Positions 8,891 to 19,885 of a DNA stretch of 64,000 nt are shown here, in pieces. The stretch spans positions 248,001 to 312,000 of the forward strand of contig NZ_AFBG01000022.1 in NCBI RefSeq assembly GCF_000204195.1, read 5' to 3'. The DNA is from Acidovorax radicis N35 (GTDB lineage: Bacteria; Pseudomonadota; Gammaproteobacteria; Burkholderiales; Burkholderiaceae_C). The notes under the pieces were generated by a model. The model ran no database searches and had not been told where the DNA came from. It saw only the letters and a list, made by a program, of their open reading frames with translations. A program made the translations under genes and the position numbers. How positions within the stretch are numbered: position 1 is the stretch's first letter; each line of letters opens with the position of its first letter.

Positions 8891-10216
8891 CTATTGGCCC
8901 AGATGTTTGGCGTGCAGGCGAGGTATTCCGTTGATCAGCACACCACCCACCGTGTAAAACGAGCCAAAGACCACGATTCTATCAGCCGGGTCTGCGGCAG
9001 CGACCGCGGCCTGCAAGGCCTCCATGGGGTCTGCATGCAGGGTGGAGGTGACGTCGCGGCGCCCGCCCGCCACCATCTGCACTGCGTTCCATTTCTGCTG
9101 CAGGACTGCGGCGGTCTCGGCGCGCGGGGTCGGCAGGCTGGTGAAGTACCAGCGGTCCACCAGCGGACCCACCTTGGCCAACATGGGGCCCAGGTCCTTG
9201 TCGGCCATGGCGCCAAAAACAGCGTGTGTCGTGGGGAAGAACCCCATGGCATCCAGATTGGCCGTGAGCGCGGCCACCGAATGCGGGTTGTGCGCAACAT
9301 CCAGCACCAGCGTCGGTTGCCCGGGCACGATCTGGAACCGGCCCGGCAGTTCCACCAGGGCCAAGCCATTGCGCACGGCCTGGGCCGTGACCGGAATGCG
9401 CTCGCGCAGGGCCTCCAGCGCAGCCAGCACGCCCGAGGCATTGATCAGCTGGTTGGCACCACGCAGCGACGGGTAGGCCAGCCCCGCATAGCGGCGGCCC
9501 CGCCCTGCCCAGCTCCATTGCTGCTTGTCGCCCGAGAAGTTGAAGTCCTTCCCAAAGCGCCACAGATCGGCCCCGATTTCCAGCGCGTGGTCGATGACGC
9601 TCTGGGGCGCCATGGGGTCGCCCACGATCACCGGGCGGCCTGTACGCATGATGCCGGCCTTTTCCCGGCCAATGCTCTCGCGGTCCGGCCCGAGGAATTC
9701 GGTGTGGTCGATGTCGATGCTGGTGATGATGGCGCAGTCGGCATCAATGATGTTGGTGGCATCCAGGCGCCCGCCGAGCCCAACTTCCAGGATGGCCACG
9801 TCCAGCCGCGAATGGCTCATGAGACGCAGGATGGCCAGCGTGGTGAACTCAAAATACGTGAGGGAGACTTCATCACCATTTTGGGTTCTGGCGCTCTCCA
9901 CCACCTCAAAGTGCGCTATCAAATCAGAAGCAGACACAATTTCGCCGTGTACGCGGCACCGCTCCTCAAAATGCACCAGGTGGGGCGACGTGTACACGCC
10001 CGTGCGGTAGCCCGCCTGCTGCGCCACGGCTTCCAGCATGGCGCAGGTGGACCCTTTTCCATTGGTGCCCGCCACCGTGATCACAGGGCAATCAAACCGC
10101 AGCGCCATGCGGCGTGCCACTTCGCGGACACGGTCGAGCCCCATGTCGATGTTGCGGGGATGAAGCTGCTCGCAATGGCGGAGCCAGCCTTCCAGGGTGT
10201 GGATTTTGGTATGCAT
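8891..10216 (-). CDS. folC: Bifunctional dihydrofolate/folylpolyglutamate synthase
   Basis: The 441-residue ligase adds L-glutamate to dihydropteroate and tetrahydrofolates. The P-loop is TVAGTNGKGSTCAMLE near residues 44-58, YTSPHLVHFEERCRV follows, and DIDHTEFLGPDRESIGREKAGI carries the second nucleotide motif; LDVAHNPHS marks the C-terminal domain. It is the first gene of the folC-SPOR-cvpA-purF run and is divergent from the ArsC-like gene, with 48 bp between starts. Around residues 98-110 a few extra residues lie before EVSLTYFEF compared with E. coli FolC. Confidence 0.95.
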   Translation of the reverse strand: MHTKIHTLEGWLRHCEQLHPRNIDMGLDRVREVARRMALRFDCPVITVAGTNGKGSTCAMLEAVAQQAGYRTGVYTSPHLVHFEERCRVHGEIVSASDLIAHFEVVESARTQNGDEVSLTYFEFTTLAILRLMSHSRLDVAILEVGLGGRLDATNIIDADCAIITSIDIDHTEFLGPDRESIGREKAGIMRTGRPVIVGDPMAPQSVIDHALEIGADLWRFGKDFNFSGDKQQWSWAGRGRRYAGLAYPSLRGANQLINASGVLAALEALRERIPVTAQAVRNGLALVELPGRFQIVPGQPTLVLDVAHNPHSVAALTANLDAMGFFPTTHAVFGAMADKDLGPMLAKVGPLVDRWYFTSLPTPRAETAAVLQQKWNAVQMVAGGRRDVTSTLHADPMEALQAAVAAADPADRIVVFGSFYTVGGVLINGIPRLHAKHLGQ

Positions 10217-10264
10217 ACAGGGCGGGATTGTCGCCCAGCCACAAGTTCGAGGATGATGCGCGGC

Positions 10265-10651
10265 ATGACAACCTCACACATCACGATCTACGGCATTCCG
10301 AACTGCGACACCGTCAAGAAATCCCGCGCCTGGTTCACCGCGCAGGGGCTGGATCACGCGTTCCATGATTTCAAGAAACAGGGCGTTCCTGCTGCCCGAC
10401 TGCCCGACTGGATGTCCGCCGCCGGCTGGGAAAAGCTGGTCAATCGCCAGGGAACCACCTGGCGCAAGCTCGAATCTGACACACAGGCGGCCGTCCAGGA
10501 CGAGGAAAGTGCCAGCACCCTGATGCAAGCCCAACCCAGCGTGATCAAACGCCCGGTGGTGGAGTGGCAGCATGGTGGCCAGACACACATCTCCGTCGGT
10601 TTTGCGCCCGATCAGTGGCAAATCTGGATGAACGAGGCTGCAGGCGCCTGA
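10265..10651 (+). CDS. ArsC/Spx-family thioredoxin-fold protein (YffB-like)
   Basis: This 128-residue protein has a thioredoxin fold of the ArsC/Spx family: ITIYGIPNCDTVKKSRAWF at the N-terminus supplies a single Cys (residue 14) within PNCDTVKK, and the conserved SVIKRPV segment near residue 92 lies before the C-terminal strand. YffB-type members are thought to be glutathione-dependent reductases; the substrate is unknown. Upstream in-frame ATGs at 10253 and 10256 would add only three or four residues, so the start is not certain. Confidence 0.8.
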   Translation: MTTSHITIYGIPNCDTVKKSRAWFTAQGLDHAFHDFKKQGVPAARLPDWMSAAGWEKLVNRQGTTWRKLESDTQAAVQDEESASTLMQAQPSVIKRPVVEWQHGGQTHISVGFAPDQWQIWMNEAAGA

Positions 10652-10785
10652 ATCAAGCGCCCAGACCGGAGAAATTGCACAAATCTTTACGCAGATTTAC
10701 GGCGACCAGGCCCTGAATTGACCGTGCGGGCCTAAACTTTTCTGCAGTCTGGTGCGTTATGTACCGACCCGTAAGGAGTTTCTCC

Positions 10786-11442
10786 ATGAAAAAGATCGTC
10801 ATTTTTTCCGCCATGGCTGCCATCGCCACCGTGGCCAGTGCCCAAGAGCAGGGCCGTGTGCTCTCAGCCACCCCCATCGTTCAGCAGGTTGCCACGCCCC
10901 AGCAGGTGTGTGGCAATGAAACGGTGTACAGCGGCAACCGCACCAGCGGCGCTGGCGCCGTGGTAGGGGCCATCGCAGGCGGTGCTGCCGGCAATGCCAT
11001 CGGCAAGGGGAGCGGCCGTGCCGCCGCCACAGCCATTGGCCTCATCGGTGGCGCCGTGATCGGCAACCAGATCGAAGGCGGCCAGCCGCAGTACCAGAAC
11101 GTGCAACGCTGCACGACCGAGACCTACTACGACAACCGCACGGTGGGCTACGACGTGGTCTATGAATACGCGGGGCGCCAGTACACCACCCGCACCCAGA
11201 CCGACCCAGGCCGCTGGATTCCCTTGAGCGTGCAGCCTGCAGGTCAGACCTATTCCACGCAACCCGACCCCTACGCCTCGCAGGGCGTCTACAGCCAGCC
11301 TGGTGTGGTGACCTCGACCTACCCTCCGCAGCCCGTCTACCAGCAGCAACCCACCTATGTGACGCCCCCCGTCACGGTGATCGAGTACGGCTACGACAGC
11401 CGCCCGTATTACCCGCACCACCGCAACCCCTACTGGCGCTAA
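10786..11442 (+). CDS. Glycine-zipper 2TM domain exported protein
   Basis: The 218-residue product has a signal peptide (residues 1-20, cleaved after ASA) and a glycine-zipper region (about 62-100) with GAVVGAIAGGAAGNAIG and IGGAVIGNQI, as in the Rick_17kDa/SlyB-type family of envelope proteins. No lipobox Cys is present, so it is not an obvious lipoprotein. The C-terminal third is rich in Pro, Gln and Tyr. An AAGGAG ribosome site lies about nine bases before the ATG at 10786. It is a single-gene unit ending in a terminator; the role is probably structural in the envelope. Confidence 0.75.
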   Translation: MKKIVIFSAMAAIATVASAQEQGRVLSATPIVQQVATPQQVCGNETVYSGNRTSGAGAVVGAIAGGAAGNAIGKGSGRAAATAIGLIGGAVIGNQIEGGQPQYQNVQRCTTETYYDNRTVGYDVVYEYAGRQYTTRTQTDPGRWIPLSVQPAGQTYSTQPDPYASQGVYSQPGVVTSTYPPQPVYQQQPTYVTPPVTVIEYGYDSRPYYPHHRNPYWR

Positions 11443-11463
11443 GCCGCTGGTAATTGCCATTGC

Positions 11464-11486
11464 AAAGAGCCCTTCGGGGCTCTTTT
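11464..11486 (+). terminator. Intrinsic terminator after glycine-zipper gene
   Basis: AAAGAGCCC/GGGGCTCTTTT forms a short stem closed by TTC, ending in four T residues, 21 bp past the stop. Confidence 0.75.
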
Positions 11487-11593
11487 GCTTGGGCGATCCG
11501 CAGATGGGGGATTTTTAGTGGGACCCTGCCGACAAGGTTGCCGCCCCCCTGCCCTAAAATCGCGGGTTTCCTCCTACCTTATCCAGCGCACCC

Positions 11594-13326
<1,733 letters not shown>

Positions 13327-13330
13327 GGAA

Positions 13331-13376
13331 AAATGCCTCTAGCGCTTTATTGACAAGCGCTACAAGCTATTAAAAA
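13331..13376. repeat. Dispersed AGCGCT dyad repeat, copy D
   Basis: TGCCTCTAGCGCTTTATTGA-CAAGCGCTACAAGCTATTAAAAA lies between the argG stop and its terminator. Confidence 0.8.
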
Positions 13377-13383
13377 CAGAGCA

Positions 13384-13415
13384 ACCGCCCCGCCCTCCGG
13401 CCGGGCGGTTTTTTT
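13384..13415 (+). terminator. Intrinsic terminator after argG
   Basis: ACCGCCC/GGGCGGT arms with a GC-rich loop are followed by seven T residues. Confidence 0.8.
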
Positions 13416-13451
13416 GTCGCCCAGAAAAACCGGCTCCACTGCACCACCCCC

Positions 13452-14552
13452 TCACTGGGGAACAAAAAAGAAATCCTGCAGCTCCTGCCGATTCTGTACG
13501 CCCAGCCGCGTGTAGATCTGCCGGCGGTGGTAGGTCGCGGTATTCGCGCTGATGCCCATGCGGGCCGCGATCTGATCCTCCGGGAGGCCGCGAACCAGCC
13601 AGTAGGCCAATTCATGCTGGCGTTGCGGGAGGCCAAGCGTGCGCAGCGCGGGCAGAAGCCGGGCCACACGCGGAGCCCGCTGGGTGATATGGAGGCTGAT
13701 CGCGTGCCCTTGGCCCGTTGCAGCGGTCATCTGCGTGGCGCGCAGCAAAAACCAGCCACTTGCATTGTGCAATTCCAACTGCGGCACCGCCGGTGCCGGA
13801 CCGCCGTGGACCAGCCGCTGCGCGGATTGCAGACGCTGCAGCAGCGTGTGCAGCGCAGGGGGGAGTTCAGTGCGGCGGTACCAGCGCGGTCCAAAGGCCA
13901 GCGCCATCAGCTGATCGGCCTGCGGCGAGGTCCACAGCAACTGCCCCCCTGGGGTGGTGATGAGCACGGCGCTGTCGTGCAGCACGCTGTCTTCGGTATC
14001 CATTTCGCCAAGCTGCAAGGTCCGCGCCAACCAGGGCTCCAGCCGTCCGAGCATGGCCACGTCCTCGGGGGCAAAACGCGCTGCCCCGGGCCGCCGGTAC
14101 AACTTGAGCGCACCCACACCCTGACCCTGCGGCGTGCGCAGCACCAGGCTCAGGCAGTCCAGCAATTCAGCGGGCCGCAGCACCAGGTTGTAGAAATCGC
14201 TGCGCATGAATTGCGCCATGGGCACCTTCAAAAGCTCCTCCATCACCTGAGTCCCATGGTCGCCGCGCACGGCGGCAGCGAAATCGTGCGCGCTGCGGCG
14301 TATCACCTGTTGTTCGGTGGCCATGAGCTGCGGGTCGAAATAGGTGTGCATGCACCCGCGTGCGATGGAAGGCTCGATGTACGCATCCAGCCCCCCATCC
14401 GTGCCAGGATAGAAATACCCGCCGGTATCAAAGTCAATGATGCGGTGCAGTTCGTGCAACACGGGCTCGATGAGCAGGGGCCCGTTGAGATCCAGGCAGG
14501 CCATTTGCTGCAGTCGCGCAATGGCTTGCTGGTGGGTGCGGGGAAGGGGCAT
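13452..14552 (-). CDS. LuxR-type helix-turn-helix regulator
   Basis: The 366-residue protein ends in a LuxR/GerE DNA-binding domain (about residues 300-366): LPQRQHELAYWLVRGLPEDQIAARMG followed by NTATYHRRQIYTRLGVQNRQEL. The N-terminal 250 residues have no domain I can name with confidence; they resemble the GAF/PAS-like sensory part of other LuxR regulators. There is no receiver Asp pattern, so it is not a standard response regulator. It is convergent with argG and has no neighbour on its strand, so its target is unknown. Confidence 0.75.
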   Translation of the reverse strand: MPLPRTHQQAIARLQQMACLDLNGPLLIEPVLHELHRIIDFDTGGYFYPGTDGGLDAYIEPSIARGCMHTYFDPQLMATEQQVIRRSAHDFAAAVRGDHGTQVMEELLKVPMAQFMRSDFYNLVLRPAELLDCLSLVLRTPQGQGVGALKLYRRPGAARFAPEDVAMLGRLEPWLARTLQLGEMDTEDSVLHDSAVLITTPGGQLLWTSPQADQLMALAFGPRWYRRTELPPALHTLLQRLQSAQRLVHGGPAPAVPQLELHNASGWFLLRATQMTAATGQGHAISLHITQRAPRVARLLPALRTLGLPQRQHELAYWLVRGLPEDQIAARMGISANTATYHRRQIYTRLGVQNRQELQDFFFVPQ

Positions 14553-14892
14553 GAAGGGTGGTGGTGGGGCTGTGTGGGCGGGAACGCGGCATCAGCAACC
14601 TACCACACCGTCTGGCGGTTAGCCCCACCCCGAGGGGTGGGGCGGCGACCCGCAGCGATTTCTACACTGGCTGCCAGGCTTCGCAAGGCGATCTCAACCG
14701 CTGGACAGCCCTTGCACTCACCTCCCGCGTGACGCAGTCAATTCCCCGGCCACACCCATGAATCGCCCCTTAACAGCATCGCCCGGCACCTCCTCTCATT
14801 CTGATTCACGCCAGTGCCCACACACCAGCAGCGGTGGACATATCAAAAACCATAGCAACTAACGCTTAAAACAAGCGCTACCGGTCAATTCA
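14553..14892. other. Intergenic region, 340 bp
   Basis: No gene is seen. A hairpin with CCCCACCCC/GGGGTGGGG arms lies at 14624-14644, and a dispersed dyad repeat lies just before the next gene. The promoters of the LuxR gene (minus) and the CSLREA gene (plus) must lie here, but none stands out. Confidence 0.5.
14841..14890. repeat. Dispersed AGCGCT dyad repeat, copy E (diverged)
   Basis: TATCAAAAACCATAGCAACT-AACGCTT-AAAAC-AAGCGCTACCGG is a diverged member. It ends immediately before the ATG at 14893, so it supplies the 5' untranslated region of that gene. Confidence 0.6.
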
Positions 14893-16209
14893 ATGAAAAA
14901 ACAGCTCATCACCGCCCTGCTCGCCATCGCCGCGTGCACCGGGGCGCAGGCCGCCACATTCACGGTGGATACCACCGCGGACCTGAATGACGCCACCGCA
15001 GGCGACGGCATTTGTGGCACCGGCGCTGCGGGCACCTGCTCGCTGCGTGCCGCCATCCAGGAGGCAAATGTCCTGCCGGGCGCCGACACCATCTCGCTGC
15101 CTTCAGGCCACTACACGCTGACGCGCTTGCCCCTCGCCGGCAACGTCCTCGGCATTGCCAGCGACATCACCATCAACGGAATGGGGGTCAGTGCGGGCGC
15201 CACCGTCATCGACGGCAATGGCGACCGCATCGTTCTCCAGATCACCGGAAGTCCCACCGTCCACCTTCACAACCTTGCCATCGTGGGCGGCACGGGCCAT
15301 GGCTCCGTGTTCGGTGGCGGCATCTACATCGGGGGTGGAACGACGACACTCTCTCAAGTCGTTGTTGGGGGCAACAATGCAGCGGGATCTGTTACCCAGC
15401 AAGGCGGCGGCATCTATGTCTACGAGTTCGCCACTCTGAACCTGATCGACAGTGAAGTCTCGGGCAACACCGCCGTCAACGGAGGAGGAGGTATCTCGGT
15501 GCGCGTTCTGTCCACCGCAAACATCACTCGCAGCACCGTCCGGGGAAATTCCCTGACGAATCCGGGGGCCACCGGTGGCGGGGTGGACGCCAGGGGCACG
15601 CTGGACCTCGTCAACTCGACAATCTCAGGCAATGCGGCAGCAGGCGGAGGCGGCGGCCTTTCGGTAGGGGGCGGCGGCACAGCAAACATCAGCTTCACCA
15701 CCATTGCCAACAACACTTCAGGTGTCAACGGTGGGCAACTGCAGGTCTTCGGCGCCACCGCCCACATCGGTGGCAGCATCGTCGCCAATCCCTCGGCAGG
15801 TCTCAATTGCCGCCTCCAGGCCGGGGCCCTCACATCCGATGGCTACAACCTCGACAGCGGCACGGCCTGCGGCTTTGGCGCCGCCGGCGACATCGCCAGC
15901 GCCGACCCTTTGCTGGGGCCACTGACTTACGCAAGCCCCCTACCCACCCAGACCCATGCACTGCAGGCGGGCAGTCCGGCGGTCAACGCAGGCCCTATCG
16001 GCGGTTCGCTACCTGCCACCGACGAGCGCGGCGCGGCGCGGGTGCAGATGGGTCGGGCCGACATCGGCGCGTATGAATCCGCCCTGGGCGCACCGCCCGG
16101 GCCCGGAAACGTGCAGGCCGTGCCGGTGGACAACCCCATTGCCCTGGTCTTGACCGCCCTGGGCCTGCTGGGCTGGGCACGGCACAGAAAGCTCAACCCG
16201 AAGACGTGA
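14893..16209 (+). CDS. Exported CSLREA/choice-of-anchor-Q repeat protein with C-terminal sorting tail
   Basis: The 438-residue product has a signal peptide (residues 1-20, cleaved after AQA) and then a CSLREA-type segment (FTVDTTADLND...CSLRAAIQEAN). A long stretch of Gly/Asn/Thr-rich right-handed beta-helix repeats follows (NSTISGNAAAGGGG, TIANNTSG and similar), then a choice-of-anchor-Q end (DERGAARVQMGRADIGAYE). The tail VPVDNPIALVLTALGLLGWARHRK resembles the IPTL-type C-terminal sorting helix with a basic end. It is probably surface-attached or secreted. There is no obvious operon partner; the ligand is unknown. Confidence 0.75.
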   Translation: MKKQLITALLAIAACTGAQAATFTVDTTADLNDATAGDGICGTGAAGTCSLRAAIQEANVLPGADTISLPSGHYTLTRLPLAGNVLGIASDITINGMGVSAGATVIDGNGDRIVLQITGSPTVHLHNLAIVGGTGHGSVFGGGIYIGGGTTTLSQVVVGGNNAAGSVTQQGGGIYVYEFATLNLIDSEVSGNTAVNGGGGISVRVLSTANITRSTVRGNSLTNPGATGGGVDARGTLDLVNSTISGNAAAGGGGGLSVGGGGTANISFTTIANNTSGVNGGQLQVFGATAHIGGSIVANPSAGLNCRLQAGALTSDGYNLDSGTACGFGAAGDIASADPLLGPLTYASPLPTQTHALQAGSPAVNAGPIGGSLPATDERGAARVQMGRADIGAYESALGAPPGPGNVQAVPVDNPIALVLTALGLLGWARHRKLNPKT

Positions 16210-16264
16210 CCGTTTCGGAGCACCGAAGCGCGCGTGGAGTGAATTTCCTCCAGGTGTTTCAGAT

Positions 16265-16318
16265 CATTTTGGGCCCTAGCGCTTGCTAAATAAGCGCAAC
16301 AAGCTATCAAAAATATAG
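16265..16318. repeat. Dispersed AGCGCT dyad repeat, copy F
   Basis: ATTTTGGGCCCTAGCGCTTG-CTAAAT-AAGCGCAACAAGCTATCAAAAAT lies between the convergent CSLREA gene and murB. Confidence 0.8.
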
Positions 16319-16340
16319 CAAATTTAATTAGAATCAGGGC

Positions 16341-17414
16341 CTACACCACCACCGGCTCCGGCTCCAGCCGGATGCCAAAGCGTTCGTACACGCTGGTCTG
16401 GATGGCCTTGGCCAGCGTCATGACCTCGCCCCCAGTCACGCTGTCGCCGCCCCGCCCCCGGTTGACCAGCACCAGGGCCTGTTTTTCGTACACCCCGGCC
16501 TTGCCGATGGATTTGCCCTTCCAGCCGCAGGCATCGATCAGCCAGCCCGCCGCCAGCTTGATGCTGCCGTCCGGCATGGGGTAGTGCACGATCTTGGGCT
16601 CGCGCGCGATGATGTCGGCACACTGGTCGGGCGACACCGTGGGATTCTTGAAGAAGCTGCCCGCGTTGCCCACCACGGCGGGGTCGGGCAGCTTGGCACG
16701 GCGGATGTCGCAAATCCAGTCAAAGATCTGCTGGGCGCTGGGGTGCTCCACGCCCGCCTCGGCGCGGCGGCGCTCCAGGTCGAGGTAGCCCAGCACGGGC
16801 TTCCAGGGTTTGGGCAGCCGAAAGCGCACATGGGTGATCACCGCCCGCCCTGCCAGCCCCATGCCGCGCGGCAATCCGCTGCCGTCCAGCGATTCGGAGG
16901 GCGCATGCTTGAAGACGGAATCGCGGTAACCAAAGCCACATTGCGCGGCATCCAGGCTGAACGGCTGGCCGGTGGCCAGATCGACGGCATCGAGCGACTC
17001 AAAACGGTCCTGCAGCTCCACGCCATAGGCACCAATGTTCTGCACGGGCGAGGCCCCCACGGTGCCGGGGATCAGCGCCAGGTTCTCCAGCCCCGGGAAC
17101 CCGTGCGCCAGCGTCCAGGCCACCGCGTCGTGCCAGACCTCGCCCGCACCCGCCTCCACGATCCAGGCCTTGGGGGTTTCCTCGACCAGCCGCAGGCCCT
17201 TGATTTCCATCTTGAGCACCAGGGGCTTCACGTCGCCGGTCAGGATGATGTTGCTGCCGCCGCCCAGCACGAACTTGGGTGCCGGAGCCAGCTCGCCATC
17301 GGCCAGAACGGCCTGCAGATCCGACACGGAGCGCACACGCACCAGGGTTTGGGCGCGCGCGGCAATGCCAAAGGTGTTCCAGGGCTGCAAAGGGGCGTTT
17401 TTCTCGACTACCAT
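16341..17414 (-). CDS. murB: UDP-N-acetylenolpyruvoylglucosamine reductase
   Basis: The 357-residue FAD enzyme reduces UDP-GlcNAc-enolpyruvate to UDP-MurNAc in peptidoglycan synthesis. The N-terminus [14 protein letters not shown], the FAD segment [12 protein letters not shown], the [17 protein letters not shown] stretch and the catalytic NAGSFFKNP (Ser) and ALVLVNRG segments are clear type I MurB features. The start at 17414 is chosen because homology begins a few residues later; a longer in-frame extension runs back across yajQ and is a shadow. It is divergent from yajQ by 73 bp. Confidence 0.93.
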   Translation of the reverse strand: MVVEKNAPLQPWNTFGIAARAQTLVRVRSVSDLQAVLADGELAPAPKFVLGGGSNIILTGDVKPLVLKMEIKGLRLVEETPKAWIVEAGAGEVWHDAVAWTLAHGFPGLENLALIPGTVGASPVQNIGAYGVELQDRFESLDAVDLATGQPFSLDAAQCGFGYRDSVFKHAPSESLDGSGLPRGMGLAGRAVITHVRFRLPKPWKPVLGYLDLERRRAEAGVEHPSAQQIFDWICDIRRAKLPDPAVVGNAGSFFKNPTVSPDQCADIIAREPKIVHYPMPDGSIKLAAGWLIDACGWKGKSIGKAGVYEKQALVLVNRGRGGDSVTGGEVMTLAKAIQTSVYERFGIRLEPEPVVV

Positions 17415-17487
17415 TGGCCCGATTGTCGCACTCAGCCTTTCGGGCCCCTGCGATTTGCACCTGTTTTCCCTGAGATTGAGAGCCACC

Positions 17488-17973
17488 ATGCCATCTTTTG
17501 ACACCGTCTGCGAAGCCAACCTGGTTGAAGTGAAAAACGCCGTCGAAAACACCGCCAAAGAAATCGGCACCCGTTTCGACTTCAAGGGCACTTCGGCCAG
17601 CATCGAGATCAAGGACAAAGACATCACGTTGATTGGCGACGCCGACTTCCAGCTCACCCAAATCGAGGACGTGCTGCGCAACAAACTCACCAAGCGCAAC
17701 GTGGACGTGCGTTTTCTGGACATGGGCGATGTGCAGAAAATGGGCGGCGACAAGGTCAAGCAGGTCATCAAGGTGCGCAACGGCATCGAGAGCGAGCTGG
17801 CCAAGAAGATCCAGAAGCTCATGAAGGAGAGCAAGCTCAAGGTGCAGGCAGCCATTCAGGAAGACAAGGTACGTATCACCGGCGCCAAGCGCGACGACCT
17901 GCAGGCCGCCATGGCGCTCATCCGCAAGGATGTGACCGATGTACCCCTGTCGTTCGACAATTTCCGCGATTGA
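17488..17973 (+). CDS. yajQ: YajQ family nucleotide-binding protein
   Basis: This 161-residue cytoplasmic protein matches YajQ/UPF0234 along its whole length, beginning [22 protein letters not shown] and ending [10 protein letters not shown]. It is composed of two ferredoxin-like halves. Family members bind cyclic di-GMP in Xanthomonas and act in its signalling; the E. coli protein was reported to bind nucleotides and tRNA. It stops four bases into a start-like ATG of the next reading frame, and a repeat element follows at once. Confidence 0.9.
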   Translation: MPSFDTVCEANLVEVKNAVENTAKEIGTRFDFKGTSASIEIKDKDITLIGDADFQLTQIEDVLRNKLTKRNVDVRFLDMGDVQKMGGDKVKQVIKVRNGIESELAKKIQKLMKESKLKVQAAIQEDKVRITGAKRDDLQAAMALIRKDVTDVPLSFDNFRD

Positions 17974-17984
17974 CGATGAAGCAA

Positions 17985-18100
17985 CCCCTGAGTCGCCTTT
18001 GGCGCCTTCCCCCTCTCCTTCGGGAGGGGGACGCCACCCGTGGCCTGGCAAAGTCAGTTCCACGGTGGCACTGGCTTGGGCCACGCCGGTTTCAGGGGAT
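17985..18100. repeat. GC-rich intergenic repeat with CTGAGTCGC...GCGCC core
   Basis: CTGAGTCGCCTTTGGCGCC followed by CCCCCTCTCC/GGAGGGGG hairpin arms and ACGCCA recurs, inverted, at 24740-24832. It lies in the yajQ-retropepsin gap, where it creates a spurious in-frame N-terminal extension of the retropepsin ORF. Confidence 0.6.
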
Positions 18101-18119
18101 ACGGGCGGTGCGTAGCGCA

Positions 18120-18766
18120 ATGGGTGCCAACTCTGTTCTCGCATGGGTGCTGGCCGCTCTGTGTCTGGCTCCGTCCTGGGCCAGCGCCCAGGCGGTCGCG
18201 CTGGCAGGCATGCTGGGCAGCAAGGCCCTGCTGGTGGTGGACGCCAACCCACCGCGTGCCTTGGGTGCGGGCGACGAATACAAAGGCGTGAAGGTCCTCG
18301 CCATCACGGCGGATGAAGCCACCGTCGAAGTCAAAGGTGCGCGGCGCGTGCTGCGGCTGGGCGAGGCCCCAGTGAGCGTTGGCGCCCGGGGGGAAGCGGC
18401 AAGCGTGTCGTGCTGATGGCCGACAACCGGGGACATTTCATCAACAGCGGCACCATCAACGGGCGTGTCATGCAGTACATGGTGGACACCGGTGCATCCA
18501 CCGTGGCCATCGGGCGCCAGGACGCCGAGCGCATGGGGCTCAACTACCAGAACGGCCAGCCCGTGCGCATGAACACGGCCAATGGTGTGGCGCAAGGGTG
18601 GCGCATGAAGCTCGACTCGGTGCGCATCGGTGATGTTGAGGTGTTCGGGGTCGAGGCCATCATCACCCCGCAGCCCATGCCTTATGTGCTGCTGGGCAAC
18701 AGCTTTCTGACCGAGTTCCAGATGACCCGCATCAACGACCAGATGGTGCTGGAAAAGCGCAATTAA
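18120..18766 (+). pseudogene. Retropepsin-like aspartic protease gene with a frameshift
   Basis: Two overlapping frames together make one protein of the TIGR02281/retropepsin-like family. The 5' part (18120-18416) encodes a signal peptide ending in SAQA and a small N-terminal domain (ALLVVDA...VLRLGEAPVSVG). The 3' part, open through to 18766, encodes the aspartic protease core with the catalytic MVDTGAST and a LLGNSFL flap region. The frames join at a run of six G (18388-18393); one more G would restore a single reading frame of about 215 residues. Either the gene is truly broken or phase-variable, or the run is a sequencing error. The 3' part could also be translated alone from the GTG at 18410. 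Confidence 0.7.
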
Positions 18767-18795
18767 CTGCGCCTGGCCCACACGCACTGCCTGCC

Positions 18796-19818
18796 ATGTC
18801 TGCCCACCACTCCACCGGCACCCCACACCACGCCGAAGGCGAATACGAGGACTTGCTGGGCCTGTGGTCGGACCTGGAATCGGCGCTGTCGGTGCTGCTG
18901 TCCCGGCCGCTGCAGGTGCAGGACTTCGCTGCCAAGGTGCGCCAGTTCGATGGCTGGCTGCAGGACCTGGTGGCGCACGATATCGACGCGGCGCTGTACC
19001 TCATGTTCCAGCTGGCGTCCACGTCCACCGTGGGCTACAGCGCCTCCCACGCGCTGGTGTGCGGCACCCTGTGCCACATCATGGCGCACGAGCTGCATGT
19101 GCCACCCCGGGAACGCGACAGCCTGGTGCGTGCGGCCTTGACCATGAACATCGGCATGACCGCCCTGCAGGACGAGCTGGCCGAACAACGCGAACGCCCC
19201 ACGCCCGCCCAGCAGGAGGCCATCAAGAGCCATCCGGAAGAAAGCATGATGCTGCTGGAGCGCCTGTTCATCAACGACACACTCTGGCTGGACGTGGTGG
19301 GGCAGCACCATGCCACCGTGGCCGACCGTGTGCCACTGGCCAACCAGGAGCCTGAAGACCGTCTCACACGCATCCTGGGCACCATCGACCGTTACGCAGC
19401 CATGATCAGCCCGCGCAAATCCCGCGCGGGCCGCAGCGCCACCGACTCGGTGCGCGCCATCGTCGGGCAGGAGATCGATCAGCACGACGAGGTGAGCTAC
19501 ACCCTGGTGCGTTCCATTGGCCTGTGCCCGCCTGGCACCTTTGTGAAGCTGGACAACGGCGAAACCGCCATCGTGCTGCGCCGCAGCGAAAAGGCCAACC
19601 ACCCCCTGGTCGCCAGCCTGCTGGACCGTACCGGTACCCACCATGCGCAACCCAGCCTGTACCAGACGGCCACGGGAAAACCGCGCATCCAGTCCGCTTT
19701 GGCCCGCTCGGCCGTGAGCCTGGAACTCAACCACCGCACCATGGTGCGACTGGGGCTGTATGCCGCCCAGCACAGCGCCGGGCTCCGCGGGCTGATTTCC
19801 GGACCGGGTTCACTGTAG
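18796..19818 (+). CDS. HD-GYP-like phosphohydrolase domain protein, catalytically degenerate
   Basis: The 340-residue protein has the helical layout of HD-GYP cyclic-di-GMP phosphodiesterases: helices with SASHALVCGTLCHIMAHEL, then a SHPEESMMLLE segment and a VVGQHHATVADR segment followed by ILGTIDRYAAMISPRKSR. The HD pair itself is missing: where HDIGK is expected the protein reads MNIGM. The GYP loop is also absent. It may therefore bind rather than hydrolyse, or use another substrate. It starts 29 bp after the retropepsin gene on the same strand, and yajQ, another cyclic-di-GMP-linked gene, is near. Confidence 0.7.
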   Translation: MSAHHSTGTPHHAEGEYEDLLGLWSDLESALSVLLSRPLQVQDFAAKVRQFDGWLQDLVAHDIDAALYLMFQLASTSTVGYSASHALVCGTLCHIMAHELHVPPRERDSLVRAALTMNIGMTALQDELAEQRERPTPAQQEAIKSHPEESMMLLERLFINDTLWLDVVGQHHATVADRVPLANQEPEDRLTRILGTIDRYAAMISPRKSRAGRSATDSVRAIVGQEIDQHDEVSYTLVRSIGLCPPGTFVKLDNGETAIVLRRSEKANHPLVASLLDRTGTHHAQPSLYQTATGKPRIQSALARSAVSLELNHRTMVRLGLYAAQHSAGLRGLISGPGSL

Positions 19819-19885
19819 AAGCCCGCAGACGGAACGTGCCCCGCAGGCAACGCGCCGCGGCGCTGCCCGCCCCCGGTCCAGGCCG

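Noticed and set aside
9880-9945. Possible dyad-repeat copy inside folC
   Set aside because: The flanks resemble the repeat (ATTTTGGG, GCGCTATCAAAT on the plus strand), but the middle codes for the AHFEVVESAR segment that is homologous to E. coli FolC, so the likeness is probably chance.
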